A stretch of DNA of 25,767 nucleotides from JBEKJU01 sp050011095 (GCA_050011095.1 JBEKJU010000024.1:1-25767), one strand, 5' to 3'; counted from the stretch's first letter, positions 15,293-22,261 are shown. The notes: generated by a model not told the origin, from the sequence alone. A program made the numbers and translations.

Positions 15293-16665
15293 ACCTTGCC
15301 TCCATGGCCCTCGATAATATGTTTCACTATCGCCAGGCCGAGCCCCGTGCCCCGCTTATGGTCCGAGCCGCTGAACTTTTCAAAAATTATCGGCAGCTTC
15401 TCAGCGGGAATGCCCGGACCCGTATCCTGCACCGCAACCTCTACGCCGCCTCTTACCGAGCACGCGGCAACGACTATCCGGCCCTTCTCCGGGGTGAACT
15501 TGGCGGCATTCCCCAGCAGGTTCCTGAGTGCCTGCAGCATGCGGTCCCTGTCCATCTTCATAGGGGGAATATCGCCATTGATCTCTTTTGCAAAAATGAT
15601 CTTCTTCGCCTCGACGAGGGGAGTGATCTCGGTCATCGCCTGATCGATCAACGGGACGATGTTCCCCTCGTCCAGCGAATAGGTCATCATCCCGGCCTCC
15701 ATCTTGGACAGATCGAGTATCGAATTGACGAGTCCGATGAGCCGGTTCGTCTCCGCGCTGAGGATGGTGAGGAGCCTCTCCTGCTTCTGCGTGATCTCGC
15801 CGCCTATCCCTTCGAGCACGAGGCTTGCCCCTTCCTTTATGGTCGTGAGGGGCGTCCTCAGCTCATGGGAGATCATCGAGATGAAGTCCGACTTCATTCT
15901 GTCCACGGCGGTGAGCTTCTCGCACATCGAGTTGAAGGCCCTCGTCAGCTCCGCGATCTCCGGCGGCGACGTGATGCGGAGGTCGCTCTTGAATACCCCG
16001 GCCGAGATTTCCCTCGTCTTGTTCACCAGTTTTCTCAAGGGCCTCGTGATGCCTCTCGTGACGAAGAAGGACATTGAGAGGGCGCACAGGACCGTCACGA
16101 GAGACATCCCGACGGCCATCCTCAGGGCTGACACCCCTGCCTCGCTCACAACGTTGATTCTTCTCTGAACATCCTGCCGCGTATAAAGTTCGAGGTTCTT
16201 CAATTGCTCCAGGATGGCATCCGATACGTCATCCTTTTCCGCCCGGTACCGGTTCGGGCTACCGAGCCGCCCAACCATAGCGAGGTCCACGTCCTCGTTG
16301 ACGAACGTCTCATACCGCTTCTGCAGCGCGTCGATGGCCTTGAAAGACGCCCTTGTCGGTTCGCTCTGTGCGATGGAGCTTCCCTCCACGAGGCATCGGT
16401 GGAACTCGGCATTCGCTTCCAGATACTGGTCGTACAGGCCGGAGTCCCTTATGAGCAGGTACTTCCGCTCGTAGCGCAGCTGCGAGAGGATCGAATCGAC
16501 GAGCCGTTTTTGATAGTCAATCATCTTGATGTCCGCCTTCAGGCTCGGTATGGTGGCCGTTCCGATTTGCCGGAGCTCCAGGACCGAATAGAGGTTCGAT
16601 GCTGCGAGGAGTAGGAAGACGGCCAAATATCCGATAGCCGATCGCTGGAGAATAGTGAGCTTCAT
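15235..16665 (-). CDS. Membrane sensor histidine kinase, GlrK-like
   Basis: 476 aa, almost the same length as E. coli GlrK (about 475). TM1 is near residues 8-28 and TM2 near 182-203, enclosing a mostly helical periplasmic domain. A HAMP domain follows (RGITRPLRKLVNKTREISAG), then the DHp H-box SHELRTPLTTIKEG with the phospho-accepting histidine. The catalytic domain has the N-box NLLGNAAKFTP, G1 DTGPGIP, an F-box-like IFEKFSG and G2 GTGLGLAIVKHI. It is the first gene of the operon. ATG 16665 follows GAGGGTCAGGTC. The lipoprotein gene starts inside its 3' end. It would autophosphorylate and signal to the sigma-54 activator encoded two genes downstream. The periplasmic stimulus is unknown. Confidence 0.9.
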   Translation of the reverse strand: MKLTILQRSAIGYLAVFLLLAASNLYSVLELRQIGTATIPSLKADIKMIDYQKRLVDSILSQLRYERKYLLIRDSGLYDQYLEANAEFHRCLVEGSSIAQSEPTRASFKAIDALQKRYETFVNEDVDLAMVGRLGSPNRYRAEKDDVSDAILEQLKNLELYTRQDVQRRINVVSEAGVSALRMAVGMSLVTVLCALSMSFFVTRGITRPLRKLVNKTREISAGVFKSDLRITSPPEIAELTRAFNSMCEKLTAVDRMKSDFISMISHELRTPLTTIKEGASLVLEGIGGEITQKQERLLTILSAETNRLIGLVNSILDLSKMEAGMMTYSLDEGNIVPLIDQAMTEITPLVEAKKIIFAKEINGDIPPMKMDRDRMLQALRNLLGNAAKFTPEKGRIVVAACSVRGGVEVAVQDTGPGIPAEKLPIIFEKFSGSDHKRGTGLGLAIVKHIIEGHGGKVWAESMQGQGSRFTFFLQS

Positions 16666-16875
16666 GACCTGACCCTCTGAGAAACGTGGGCACTCACGAT
16701 CTGCTACCTCTTCCGAGAGGACCGGAAGCCACTTTTATTAACCATTAACACTTACCATGGCAAACGGAGGAATGTCTACTAAAAAGCGGACAACTACAGA
16801 CAATCCTCGCCGGGAGGGACATCCGTCCAAGGCCGGTCGCATCGTCGGTCGACGGACCCATTGCTTCCCTCGATT
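16666..16875. other. Left part of the divergent intergenic region upstream of the kinase operon
   Basis: Holds the kinase leader, with a small hairpin CCTCT-TCCG-AGAGG near 16707-16720. A weak minus-strand promoter is possible: TTGCCA (complement of 16758-16763) with AT-rich sequence about 17 bases on. A 66-codon basic reading frame from ATG 16757 has no ribosome-binding site or family pattern and runs across the sigma-54 promoter, so it is not called. Confidence 0.4.
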
Positions 16876-16887
16876 TTGTCCGGACAA
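16876..16887. promoter_or_regulatory. Perfect 12-bp palindrome upstream of the sigma-54 promoter
   Basis: TTGTCCGGACAA, centred about 83 bases upstream of the predicted sigma-54 transcription start. This is a normal distance for an NtrC-class activator site. GlrR is reported to bind TGTC-N10-GACA; here the same half-sites are only two bases apart, so the match is suggestive rather than exact. Confidence 0.45.
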
Positions 16888-16938
16888 GCTACTTCGTTAC
16901 AGGTTTTCCAAGCATCTCCCCCGTAGCGACGGAGGATG

Positions 16939-16954
16939 TGGCATTATATTTGCT
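16939..16954 (+). promoter_or_regulatory. Sigma-54 (-24/-12) promoter
   Basis: TGGCAT-TATAT-TTGCT, with the diagnostic GG (16940-16941) and GC (16952-16953) exactly ten bases apart, matching TGGCAC-N5-TTGCW except at one position. It points away from the GlrKR-like operon. The predicted start is near A16965, three bases before the ATG of a 31-codon hydrophobic ORF. In E. coli the glrKR operon lies just downstream of the small-RNA gene glmY, which has a GlrR-dependent sigma-54 promoter, so the arrangement is biologically plausible. Confidence 0.72.
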
Positions 16955-16967
16955 TGAAAATGTTACC

Positions 16968-17063
16968 ATGATGCTCTGGATAATCATCCTCTATTTTCTC
17001 TTTTCCCTTGCCTCGGCTTTACTGGCGGGAAAACTCTTTCGTTTCGGAAAAGAGCGGGGCTAG
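16968..17063 (+). CDS. Candidate 31-aa single-pass membrane peptide behind the sigma-54 promoter
   Basis: From ATG 16968 (or ATG 16971) the frame encodes MMLWIIILYFLFSLASALLA, then a basic tail GKLFRFGKERG, and stops at TAG 17061. That is one 20-residue hydrophobic helix with a positive C-terminus, a typical bacterial small membrane protein that would insert with the tail in the cytoplasm. The sigma-54 promoter at 16939-16954 would start transcription about three bases before the ATG. Translation would therefore be nearly leaderless, and no Shine-Dalgarno is possible. The alternative is that the transcript is a small regulatory RNA and this frame is accidental. No clear terminator is seen downstream. 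Moderate confidence that the transcript exists, lower that this is the product. Confidence 0.45.
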   Translation: MMLWIIILYFLFSLASALLAGKLFRFGKERG

Positions 17064-17112
17064 TACAGAGGAGCTGTCTCTCTGTCCGGCTATGGGAGGA
17101 TAACGGCCCTGG

Positions 17113-17148
17113 TGTCTGGAATTTCCTTACACTTGTCTGGAATTTCCT
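17113..17148. repeat. 15-nt direct repeat, spaced 21 nt apart
   Basis: TGTCTGGAATTTCCT occurs at 17113-17127 and 17134-17148, separated by six bases, so the pair repeats with two-turn spacing. Paired sites of this kind can be regulator-binding sites or remains of an insertion-sequence end carrying internal repeats. No transposase remnant is visible nearby. The 466 bases from 17064 to 17529 contain no supported gene. Confidence 0.55.
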
Positions 17149-17250
17149 ACTAAACTCGGCCGGTTTTCATCAAAGCGAGGGGTTTTCCGCCCTGCGGACT
17201 CCTTCTCTGCCACAATGGCACCCGTTGCACTCCATTTCGTCATAAATACC

Positions 17251-17279
17251 TTGAAAGCCGTCATAGAACCTGGTATGAT
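17251..17279 (+). promoter_or_regulatory. Strong sigma-70 promoter
   Basis: TTGAAA (17251-17256, 5 of 6), an ideal 17-nt spacer, then TATGAT (17274-17279, 5 of 6). This is one of the best sigma-70 matches in the window. Transcription would start near 17286, about 244 bases before the CFI-box protein gene, with the same orientation. Confidence 0.6.
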
Positions 17280-17285
17280 CGCGTA

Positions 17286-17529
17286 AAGGTCACGTTTTGC
17301 GGGCTTTTTGTGGCCTTAGGCGAACCTTTAGGGAGGAGTCACCATGCGGGCTCAGGCCGGAGACAGGAGGAACCGCCGGCTGTGGTCGCCGATCACCTGC
17401 TTGGCCCGGAGCTTGCGTGGAAATTTACGCTGTAAATATCGCCTGGGGCCATAGAGGCATATTTCCCCTCTTTTTCCCAGGTTTGGCTGCGTATATAATC
17501 GAATCCGGCTTAGGGAGGCTGCGACCCTC
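17286..17529 (+). ncRNA. Long structured leader or small RNA, family not recognised
   Basis: The predicted transcript opens with an 8-bp stem (AAGGTCAC around 17286-17294 with GTGGCCTT ending 17338 in the family of pairings visible here; one G-U pair). It continues with a bulged 7-bp helix (CAGGCCGG with CCGGCTG near 17353-17382) and a GC-rich middle. A short hairpin AGAGG/CCTCT (17453-17471) is followed by five Ts, like a weak terminator or attenuator. The T-run ends about 55 bases before the downstream start. I checked for c-di-GMP, cobalamin, SAM, TPP and 6S RNA core sequences and found none. A second TATAAT at 17494-17499 with a poor -35 could start transcription after this region. So this may be a riboswitch-like leader or a free-standing RNA of about 190 nt. 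Confidence 0.35.
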
Positions 17530-18273
17530 TTGAACGGGGTATGCTTCAGACGATCACGACACCATAGCCCGTTCCGCCTTTTTGTCTCATCGACGATGGC
17601 CGCGTTCTTTATTCTCTGCCTCGGGCACGCCGTGAAGGCAGAGCAGGCGACCCTTGCATGGAACCCGGTGCAGCAGGCGACGGGGTATCTCCTTTATTTT
17701 GGCAATCAGAGCCATGACTATACGAACTCGATTGACGTAGGAAATGTGATGACGTACACCGTCGTCAATCTGGATGCTACGCTGACTTACTATTTCAGCC
17801 TGAAGGCCTATGATAACTCGGGCGGGCAGAGCGGCTTCTCGGATGAGGTGATACTCAGCCCGTCGACCCAGGGCGGCGGAACGGGGACCGGCGACGGCGC
17901 GACGGCCTCAAGCGCTGGCGCGGATAGCGGAGGCGGAGGCGGCGGAGGCGGATGCTTCATCGCAACGGCCATCTACGGGCCCGAGTCTAGAGAGGTCTTT
18001 ATCCTGAGGCGGTTCAGGGACAACCATCTCGCGACCAACTGGCCGGGCAGGCTGTTTGTCACGCTCTACTACAGGTTCTCCCCCTCCATCGCCCGAATCA
18101 TAGACGGCTCGCCCAGCCTGCGGGCCGTGGGAAGGTGTCTCCTCTCACCCGTGGTGTTCGCCGTCGGACACCTCTTCATGGCGCTTTCGGTCGTCTGCGT
18201 CCTCGGGGTCCTCGTCATAGCGCGACAGGCGAGAAGAAGGGGGCGCAAGGCCCTGCCGCATGCACGCCGGTGA
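17530..18273 (+). CDS. Exported fibronectin type III protein with CFI-box C-terminal domain
   Basis: 247 aa. The N-terminus has a signal-like hydrophobic stretch (MAAFFILCLGHAVKA near residues 23-37). One FN3 domain follows at about 38-110 (ATLAWNPVQQATGYLLYFG to YYFSLKAYDNSGGQSGFSDE). Next comes a Gly/Ser-rich linker and a run of glycines leading to CFIATAIYGPESREVFILRR, the hallmark of the CFI-box-CTERM domain. The protein ends with a hydrophobic helix and a basic tail, so it is probably anchored or sorted at the cell envelope. Its function is unknown beyond likely cell-surface binding. TTG 17530 is used because it is in frame with the full signal region and AGGGAGG lies 11 bases upstream; ATG 17596 is the alternative but lacks a ribosome-binding site. 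A strong promoter and long leader lie upstream. Confidence 0.75.
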   Translation: MNGVCFRRSRHHSPFRLFVSSTMAAFFILCLGHAVKAEQATLAWNPVQQATGYLLYFGNQSHDYTNSIDVGNVMTYTVVNLDATLTYYFSLKAYDNSGGQSGFSDEVILSPSTQGGGTGTGDGATASSAGADSGGGGGGGGCFIATAIYGPESREVFILRRFRDNHLATNWPGRLFVTLYYRFSPSIARIIDGSPSLRAVGRCLLSPVVFAVGHLFMALSVVCVLGVLVIARQARRRGRKALPHARR

Positions 18274-18301
18274 CCACCCGCGAAGGCCGTTTGCGAAACC
18301 C

Positions 18302-18330
18302 TTGACCCGTCCATGTTTCTATGATAAAAA
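18302..18330 (+). promoter_or_regulatory. Candidate sigma-70 promoter for tRNA-Arg
   Basis: TTGACC (18302-18307, 5 of 6), a 17-nt spacer and TAAAAA (18325-18330, 4 of 6), ending 37 bases before the tRNA. Confidence 0.5.
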
Positions 18331-18367
18331 AGACAGTTAGTCCTTTTTGAAGCGAAATATTCCGAAT

Positions 18368-18441
18368 GCCCCCGTAGCTCAGGCGGATAGAGCACAGGAT
18401 TCCTAATCCTGGTGCCAGGTGTTCGAGTCACCTCGGGGGCA
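18368..18441 (+). tRNA. tRNA-Arg (anticodon CCT)
   Basis: Full cloverleaf: acceptor GCCCCCG (18368-18374) with CGGGGGC (18434-18440) and discriminator A18441; D-stem GCTC/GAGC; anticodon stem CAGGA/TCCTG with loop TTCCTAA, anticodon CCT at 18402-18404, which reads AGG; T-arm AGGTG-TTCGAGT-CACCT. CCA is not encoded. No integrase or attachment-site repeat is visible beside it. Confidence 0.95.
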
Positions 18442-18542
18442 TTTCTCTTTCAACGGAATCCGGGCACGCATGTTTTTCGGGACCCGTCCGTGTGAGACTT
18501 GTGTGGGACTTTTTTCGCCAGTGACCCGTTCATAGACGTCCG

Positions 18543-18570
18543 TTGCCACCCTTTCCGGATTACCGATACT
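18543..18570 (+). promoter_or_regulatory. Candidate sigma-70 promoter for the methyltransferase gene
   Basis: TTGCCA (18543-18548, 5 of 6), a 16-nt spacer and GATACT (18565-18570, 4 of 6). The predicted start is about 18577, so with ATG 18580 the message would be nearly leaderless. Confidence 0.4.
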
Positions 18571-18579
18571 GTGCAGACT

Positions 18580-19320
18580 ATGACTGAGCATCGACACGCC
18601 GATAAGGGACTGGAAATAGCGCCCAAGGCACGCCACAGCATCCACAGGGTTCTGCTTGACTGGTTCTCGAAGCAGCCGCCGGGAAGATTGCTCGATGCGC
18701 CCGCGGGCTACGGTCATCTGGCCCGGCATGTCAGCAGCATGGGCTACCGGGTTGTCTGCGGGGAGATCGAGCCGGAGATCTTCAAGGCCCAGGGGATCGA
18801 ATGCATGTACACCGATCTCAACCGTGAGATTGATGCGCCCGACAATTCATTCGACTACGTATGCTGCGTGGATGGACTGGAGCACATGACGAATCCGTAC
18901 CGGGCTGTTGAGGAATTCGCGCGCGTACTTAAAATCGGAGGTACCGGAATATTCACCGTGCCGAACTATTCAAACATCGAGAAGCGCGTCAAATACCTCC
19001 TGAAGGGCTACCTCACGGGACCCAAGACGGTCGATGACTATAGGCAGGCCGGCTCCAATCTCTTCAATTTTCACAATTCCCCCCTGACCATCACGATTCT
19101 TCACCTCATGTTCGAGATCAACGGACTGAAGGTCGCGGCAATCTTACGCGACAAGAGAAAGACGAGGCAGTATTTTTTCCTGCCGCTCGTCCTTCTGCTC
19201 AAAGCCGGTACCTGCCTTTCCTGCGGGGCATCACGCGCGAAACACAGGTACGACCTGACGCTCAAGAATGAGGTTATCCTTGGGGGCAATACACTCATAT
19301 TCATCACGAAGAAAGAGTGA
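18580..19320 (+). CDS. Class I SAM-dependent methyltransferase
   Basis: 246 aa from ATG 18580. Motif I is LLDAPAGYGHLARHV, a variant of the usual D-x-G-x-G-x-G in which DAPAGYG replaces DxGCGxG. The acidic end of strand 2 is in VVCGEIEPE. The motif VCCVDGLEHMTNPYRAVEEF, followed by ARVLKIGGTGIFTVPN, is typical of the Methyltransf_11 group. The C-terminal part (about 150-240) has a hydrophobic segment FFLPLVLLL and a Cys pair (CLSCG) that may touch the membrane or a metal. The substrate cannot be read; similar proteins act on lipids, sugars or small metabolites. ATG 18580 is used because motif spacing is normal from there; an in-frame GTG at 18571 and one at 18499 are alternatives, and no strong ribosome-binding site helps. 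It is followed by the PerR-like gene after 72 bases. Confidence 0.8.
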   Translation: MTEHRHADKGLEIAPKARHSIHRVLLDWFSKQPPGRLLDAPAGYGHLARHVSSMGYRVVCGEIEPEIFKAQGIECMYTDLNREIDAPDNSFDYVCCVDGLEHMTNPYRAVEEFARVLKIGGTGIFTVPNYSNIEKRVKYLLKGYLTGPKTVDDYRQAGSNLFNFHNSPLTITILHLMFEINGLKVAAILRDKRKTRQYFFLPLVLLLKAGTCLSCGASRAKHRYDLTLKNEVILGGNTLIFITKKE

Positions 19321-19375
19321 GGAGGGGTCTCTGTAGGCGCCCCGTTTTCGGCCAAACACCGTGCCAAAAGGCAAT

Positions 19376-19409
19376 GCGAGAATTATTATTAAGTGAGAGT
19401 GATTCTCGC
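19376..19409. promoter_or_regulatory. Inverted repeat at the start of the Fur-family gene, possible operator
   Basis: GCGAGAAT (19376-19383) and ATTCTCGC (19402-19409) form a perfect 8-bp inverted repeat around an AT-rich 18-nt core (TATTATTAAGTGAGAGTG). It overlaps the GTG start at 19393. AT-rich palindromes at their own promoters are usual for Fur/PerR repressors, so autoregulation is likely, but the sequence is not a close match to the known Fur or PerR box. Confidence 0.45.
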
Positions 19410-19809
19410 TAGAGAGGCAAAGGTCACGGACGGGATGAGACGGACACCGCAGAGGCTCGCCATTCTCCACTATCTGAAGGGCAACACGCGCCACCCCTCC
19501 GCCGCCGATATCTATCGCGCCCTTTCCGTTGAGTTTCCATCGATATCGCGGGCCACCGTCTATAACACACTCGCCCGGCTTACCGAGGAAGGCGATCTTC
19601 GGGAACTCGCCATAGACCCCGAAAAGAGACGGTATGACCCTGACACGAGCCTCCACCATCACCTGATCTGCACACAGTGCCTGAAAGTGGTGGACGTGCG
19701 GATACCCGCGGAGGTCCCCATACCCGAGGACGAGCGCCGCGGCTTCGAGATCACCGGATGCAGGATCACTTTCTACGGGTTGTGTGAGCGATGCGGGACA
19801 GGTCATTGA
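19393..19809 (+). CDS. perR: Fur-family regulator, PerR-type
   Basis: 138 aa, the standard Fur-family size. The DNA-binding winged helix has RRTPQRLAILHYLKGN, HPSAADIY and SRATVYNTLARLTEEG. The dimer domain has the metal-binding SLHHHLIC stretch and two Cys pairs, CTQC and CERC, for structural zinc. An aspartate in RRYDPD takes the place of the Fur glutamate, and a second one lies in VVDV; both are features of peroxide-sensing PerR. The GTG start gives the normal N-terminal helix before RRTPQR, but no good ribosome-binding site is seen; ATG 19435 is possible and would shorten that helix. It lies 64 bases upstream of cydA, so it probably links oxidative stress to cytochrome bd expression. The PerR subtype is inferred from those residues only. 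Confidence 0.85.
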   Translation: MRVILAREAKVTDGMRRTPQRLAILHYLKGNTRHPSAADIYRALSVEFPSISRATVYNTLARLTEEGDLRELAIDPEKRRYDPDTSLHHHLICTQCLKVVDVRIPAEVPIPEDERRGFEITGCRITFYGLCERCGTGH

Positions 19810-19834
19810 CGGGCGGTCACCCCTGCCCTGTAAA
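19806..19834 (+). promoter_or_regulatory. Candidate sigma-70 promoter for cydAB
   Basis: TTGACG (19806-19811, 5 of 6) overlapping the stop of the Fur-family gene, a 17-nt spacer and TGTAAA (19829-19834, 4 of 6). The start would lie about 33 bases upstream of ATG 19874. cydAB may also be read through from the regulator gene. Confidence 0.4.
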
Positions 19835-19873
19835 GAAGGCAGTAGCGATCATGTCTTACCTCAGGAGGCTCGT

Positions 19874-21196
19874 ATGGACGTGACGACGTTATCCCGGCTC
19901 CAGTTTGCCGGAGCAACCTATTTCCATTTCCTCTTCGTACCCCTGACGCTCGGGCTCTCGATCCTGCTAGCCATCATGGAGACTATGTTTGTGCGGACGG
20001 GCAAGGAGGTCTACAGGGAGATGACGAAATTCTGGGGGAACATCTTCCTCATCAATTTCGTCGTCGGCGTGGTGACGGGGATCACGCTGGAATTTCAGTT
20101 CGGCACCAACTGGTCGCGCTACTCCCGCTATGTGGGTGATATCTTTGGCCCGCTCCTCGCTATCGAGGCCACGGTCGCCTTCTTTCTGGAGTCGACCTTC
20201 ATCGCCGTATGGGCCTTCGGCTGGAAGCGGCTTTCTCCGGGGCTCCACGCCGCGACCATCTGGCTCGTCGCCCTCGCGGCCAATGTCTCCGCCGTTTGGA
20301 TCCTCATCGCGAATGCGTGGATGCAGCACCCCGTCGGATACGTGATGGCCTCCGGACGGCCGGTCCTCTCGGACCTCGGCCAGGTGGTGACCCAGGGCTA
20401 CGCGGTCCTGACGATCCTCCACACCCTCGCGGCGGCCTACGTGGTGACCGGCTTCTTCGTCATGGGGGCGAGCGCCTACCACATCCTGCGGCGCCAGTTC
20501 CTCGACACCTTCCTCAGGTCCTTCAGAATGGGCCTTTTCATGGCGCTCATCTTCATCCTCTTCGTCATCGTCGAGGGACATATGCACGGCGCGAACCTCT
20601 CGCACACACAGCCCGCGAAGCTCGCCTCCCTCGAAGCCAACTGGGTCACCCGGGACCACGCCCCCATCTATCTGGTCGCCCTTCCCGACCCGTCAAGGGA
20701 TGCCAACATGGTCCAGATCGGGCCGATACCCGGAGCCCTCAGCATGCTCGCCTTTCACTCGCCCGCGGCGACGGTCGTCGGCCTCCGTGACATCCCTGTG
20801 GCCGACCGGCCCCCTGTGGTGGTCACCTTCCTGGCGTTCCGGCTCATGGTCGTCTTCGGCGGGTGTCTGCTCCTTTTGTCGGCCGCCGCCTGGGTGCGGC
20901 GGAAGCGGCTCGAATCGAGTAGGTTCCTGCTTAAGGCCCTCCTCTACCTTATCCCCCTGCCGTACATCGTCTGTGCCCTGGGCTGGACCGTCACCGAGGT
21001 GGGAAGGCAGCCCTGGATCGTCTACGGCATGATGAGGACGAGCCGGGCGGTCTCGCCAATCGCCGCCTCCCAGGTAGCGATCTCGTTCGCGGCCTTCATC
21101 GTCGTCTACGCCCTGATCGGCGTGACGGCCTTCTGGCTGATGGCCAACTCCATCAGGAGGGGACCGGCAATCGCGGCGCAGCACTACGAATCGTAA
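19874..21196 (+). CDS. cydA: Cytochrome bd quinol oxidase subunit I
   Basis: 440-aa integral membrane subunit that oxidises quinol and reduces O2 to water with hemes b558, b595 and d. Visible key residues are His18 (ATYFHF, heme b595 site), the two glutamates in LLAIEATVAFFLEST, His near 152 in NAWMQHPVGY (heme b558), the Met in AFRLMVVFG near 326 (heme b558), and GRQPW near 377. At 440 aa against about 520 for E. coli CydA, the Q-loop is short, as in CIO/short-loop oxidases. ATG 19874 follows AGGAGG by five bases. cydB starts 12 bases after its stop. In an apparently anaerobic organism its role is most likely O2 scavenging, fitting the PerR-type gene just upstream. Confidence 0.95.
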   Translation: MDVTTLSRLQFAGATYFHFLFVPLTLGLSILLAIMETMFVRTGKEVYREMTKFWGNIFLINFVVGVVTGITLEFQFGTNWSRYSRYVGDIFGPLLAIEATVAFFLESTFIAVWAFGWKRLSPGLHAATIWLVALAANVSAVWILIANAWMQHPVGYVMASGRPVLSDLGQVVTQGYAVLTILHTLAAAYVVTGFFVMGASAYHILRRQFLDTFLRSFRMGLFMALIFILFVIVEGHMHGANLSHTQPAKLASLEANWVTRDHAPIYLVALPDPSRDANMVQIGPIPGALSMLAFHSPAATVVGLRDIPVADRPPVVVTFLAFRLMVVFGGCLLLLSAAAWVRRKRLESSRFLLKALLYLIPLPYIVCALGWTVTEVGRQPWIVYGMMRTSRAVSPIAASQVAISFAAFIVVYALIGVTAFWLMANSIRRGPAIAAQHYES

Positions 21197-21208
21197 AGGA
21201 GGTTGCTC

Positions 21209-22207
21209 ATGCTCGAAACAATATGGTTTCTTCTGTGGGGTATTCTCTGGGCCGTCTATTTCATGGTAGGCGGCTTCGATCTGGGCGTGGGGATACTCAC
21301 GCCCCTTTTGGGCAGGACGGACGCGGAAAAACGGGATATCCTCGCCTCGATAGGCCCCTTCTGGGACGGCAACGAGGTGTGGCTCATCACGGCGGGGGGC
21401 GTCACGTTCGCCGCCTTCCCCGCCGCCTACGCGACCCTTTTCAGCGCCCTCTACACGCCCCTGATGGTAGTGCTCTTCGCCCTCATCATCCGGGCGGTCT
21501 CCATCGAGCTCAGGGACAGGCGGGAAGGTGCAGCCTGGCGCGCCCTCTTCACTACGGGGGTCTTCATCGGCAGCCTCCTGCCCGCCATTCTCTTCGGCGT
21601 CGCCTTCGCCAATATATTCAAAGGTATACCCATCGACGGGGAAGGTGTCTTTCACGGCAACCTTGTGACCCTCCTCAACCCTTACGGCCTCGCGGGAGGT
21701 CTCTTCTTCCTCGTCCTCTTCACCACGCACGGCTCCCTCTGGATCGCCAACAGGACCGAAGGCGGCGTCCGCGAGAAGGCGGCCAGGACCGCCCTATTCC
21801 TCTGGCCCATCCTCACGCTCCTGGCCGTCCTTTTCCTCCTTCTCAGCGCGATCTCGACACGGCTCTGGGACACCTATGCAACCTCGCGCCTTTTGTTCGT
21901 CATACCCCTCGTCGCCGTGCTGGCGCTTTTCTCGATGCGATTTCTCATACAGCGCTCGCGATGGGGCGGCGCGCTCCTTGCCTCCTTCGCGGTCATCCTC
22001 TTCTCCGTCCTCTTCGGCGTTGTCGGCCTCTATCCCGATCTGCTTCCATCCACCCTGAACCCTGCCTTCAGCCTCTCGATCCACAACGCGGCATCGAGCC
22101 CGCGCACCCTTACGGTCATGCTCGTTGTGGCGCTCATCTTCGTGCCTCTGGTGATCCTCTACCAGGGATGGGTCTACAGGTTCTTCTTGAGGGAGGATCG
22201 GACATGA
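21209..22207 (+). CDS. cydB: Cytochrome bd quinol oxidase subunit II
   Basis: 332-aa multi-pass membrane partner of CydA. The family blocks VGGFDLGVGILTPLLGR and GPFWDGNEVWLITAGGVTF near the N-terminus, NPYGLAGGLFF mid-protein and several further hydrophobic helices are all present. AAAGGAGG sits six bases before ATG 21209 (an in-frame TTG at 21203 is too close to it). No CydX-like small ORF follows: after the stop at 22207 an overlapping ATG reads only two codons. The next gene starts about 55 bases downstream and is probably unrelated in function, though it may share the transcript. Confidence 0.95.
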   Translation: MLETIWFLLWGILWAVYFMVGGFDLGVGILTPLLGRTDAEKRDILASIGPFWDGNEVWLITAGGVTFAAFPAAYATLFSALYTPLMVVLFALIIRAVSIELRDRREGAAWRALFTTGVFIGSLLPAILFGVAFANIFKGIPIDGEGVFHGNLVTLLNPYGLAGGLFFLVLFTTHGSLWIANRTEGGVREKAARTALFLWPILTLLAVLFLLLSAISTRLWDTYATSRLLFVIPLVAVLALFSMRFLIQRSRWGGALLASFAVILFSVLFGVVGLYPDLLPSTLNPAFSLSIHNAASSPRTLTVMLVVALIFVPLVILYQGWVYRFFLREDRT

Positions 22208-22261
22208 AATAGTATCCCGATCGACGGCGTGGACCGGGCGAGGTACGGGGAGGTGACGGCC

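Noticed and set aside
16757..16957. 66-codon basic frame upstream of the sigma-54 promoter
   Set aside because: No ribosome-binding site, no recognisable pattern, and it runs through the promoter.
17215..17235. TGGCAC…TTGCA at 17217-17231 as a second sigma-54 promoter
   Set aside because: GG and GC are only eight bases apart instead of ten, which sigma-54 does not tolerate.
17286..17430. c-di-GMP, cobalamin or 6S RNA in the leader
   Set aside because: Core sequences of these families (for example GCAAAGCC or GCCACTG) are absent; only loose resemblance was seen. A GCGTAAA/TTTACGC pairing (17281-17287 with 17424-17430) begins before the predicted transcript start.
17297..17533. 78-codon frame across the leader region
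   Set aside because: Starts inside the predicted RNA structure, lacks a ribosome-binding site, and shows no domain; the downstream gene is in another, better frame.
18368..18600. Genomic island integrated at tRNA-Arg
   Set aside because: No integrase and no repeat of the tRNA 3' end were found in the window.
22205..22261. CydX-type third subunit after cydB
   Set aside because: The ATG overlapping the cydB stop reads only two codons, and no other hydrophobic short frame fits.
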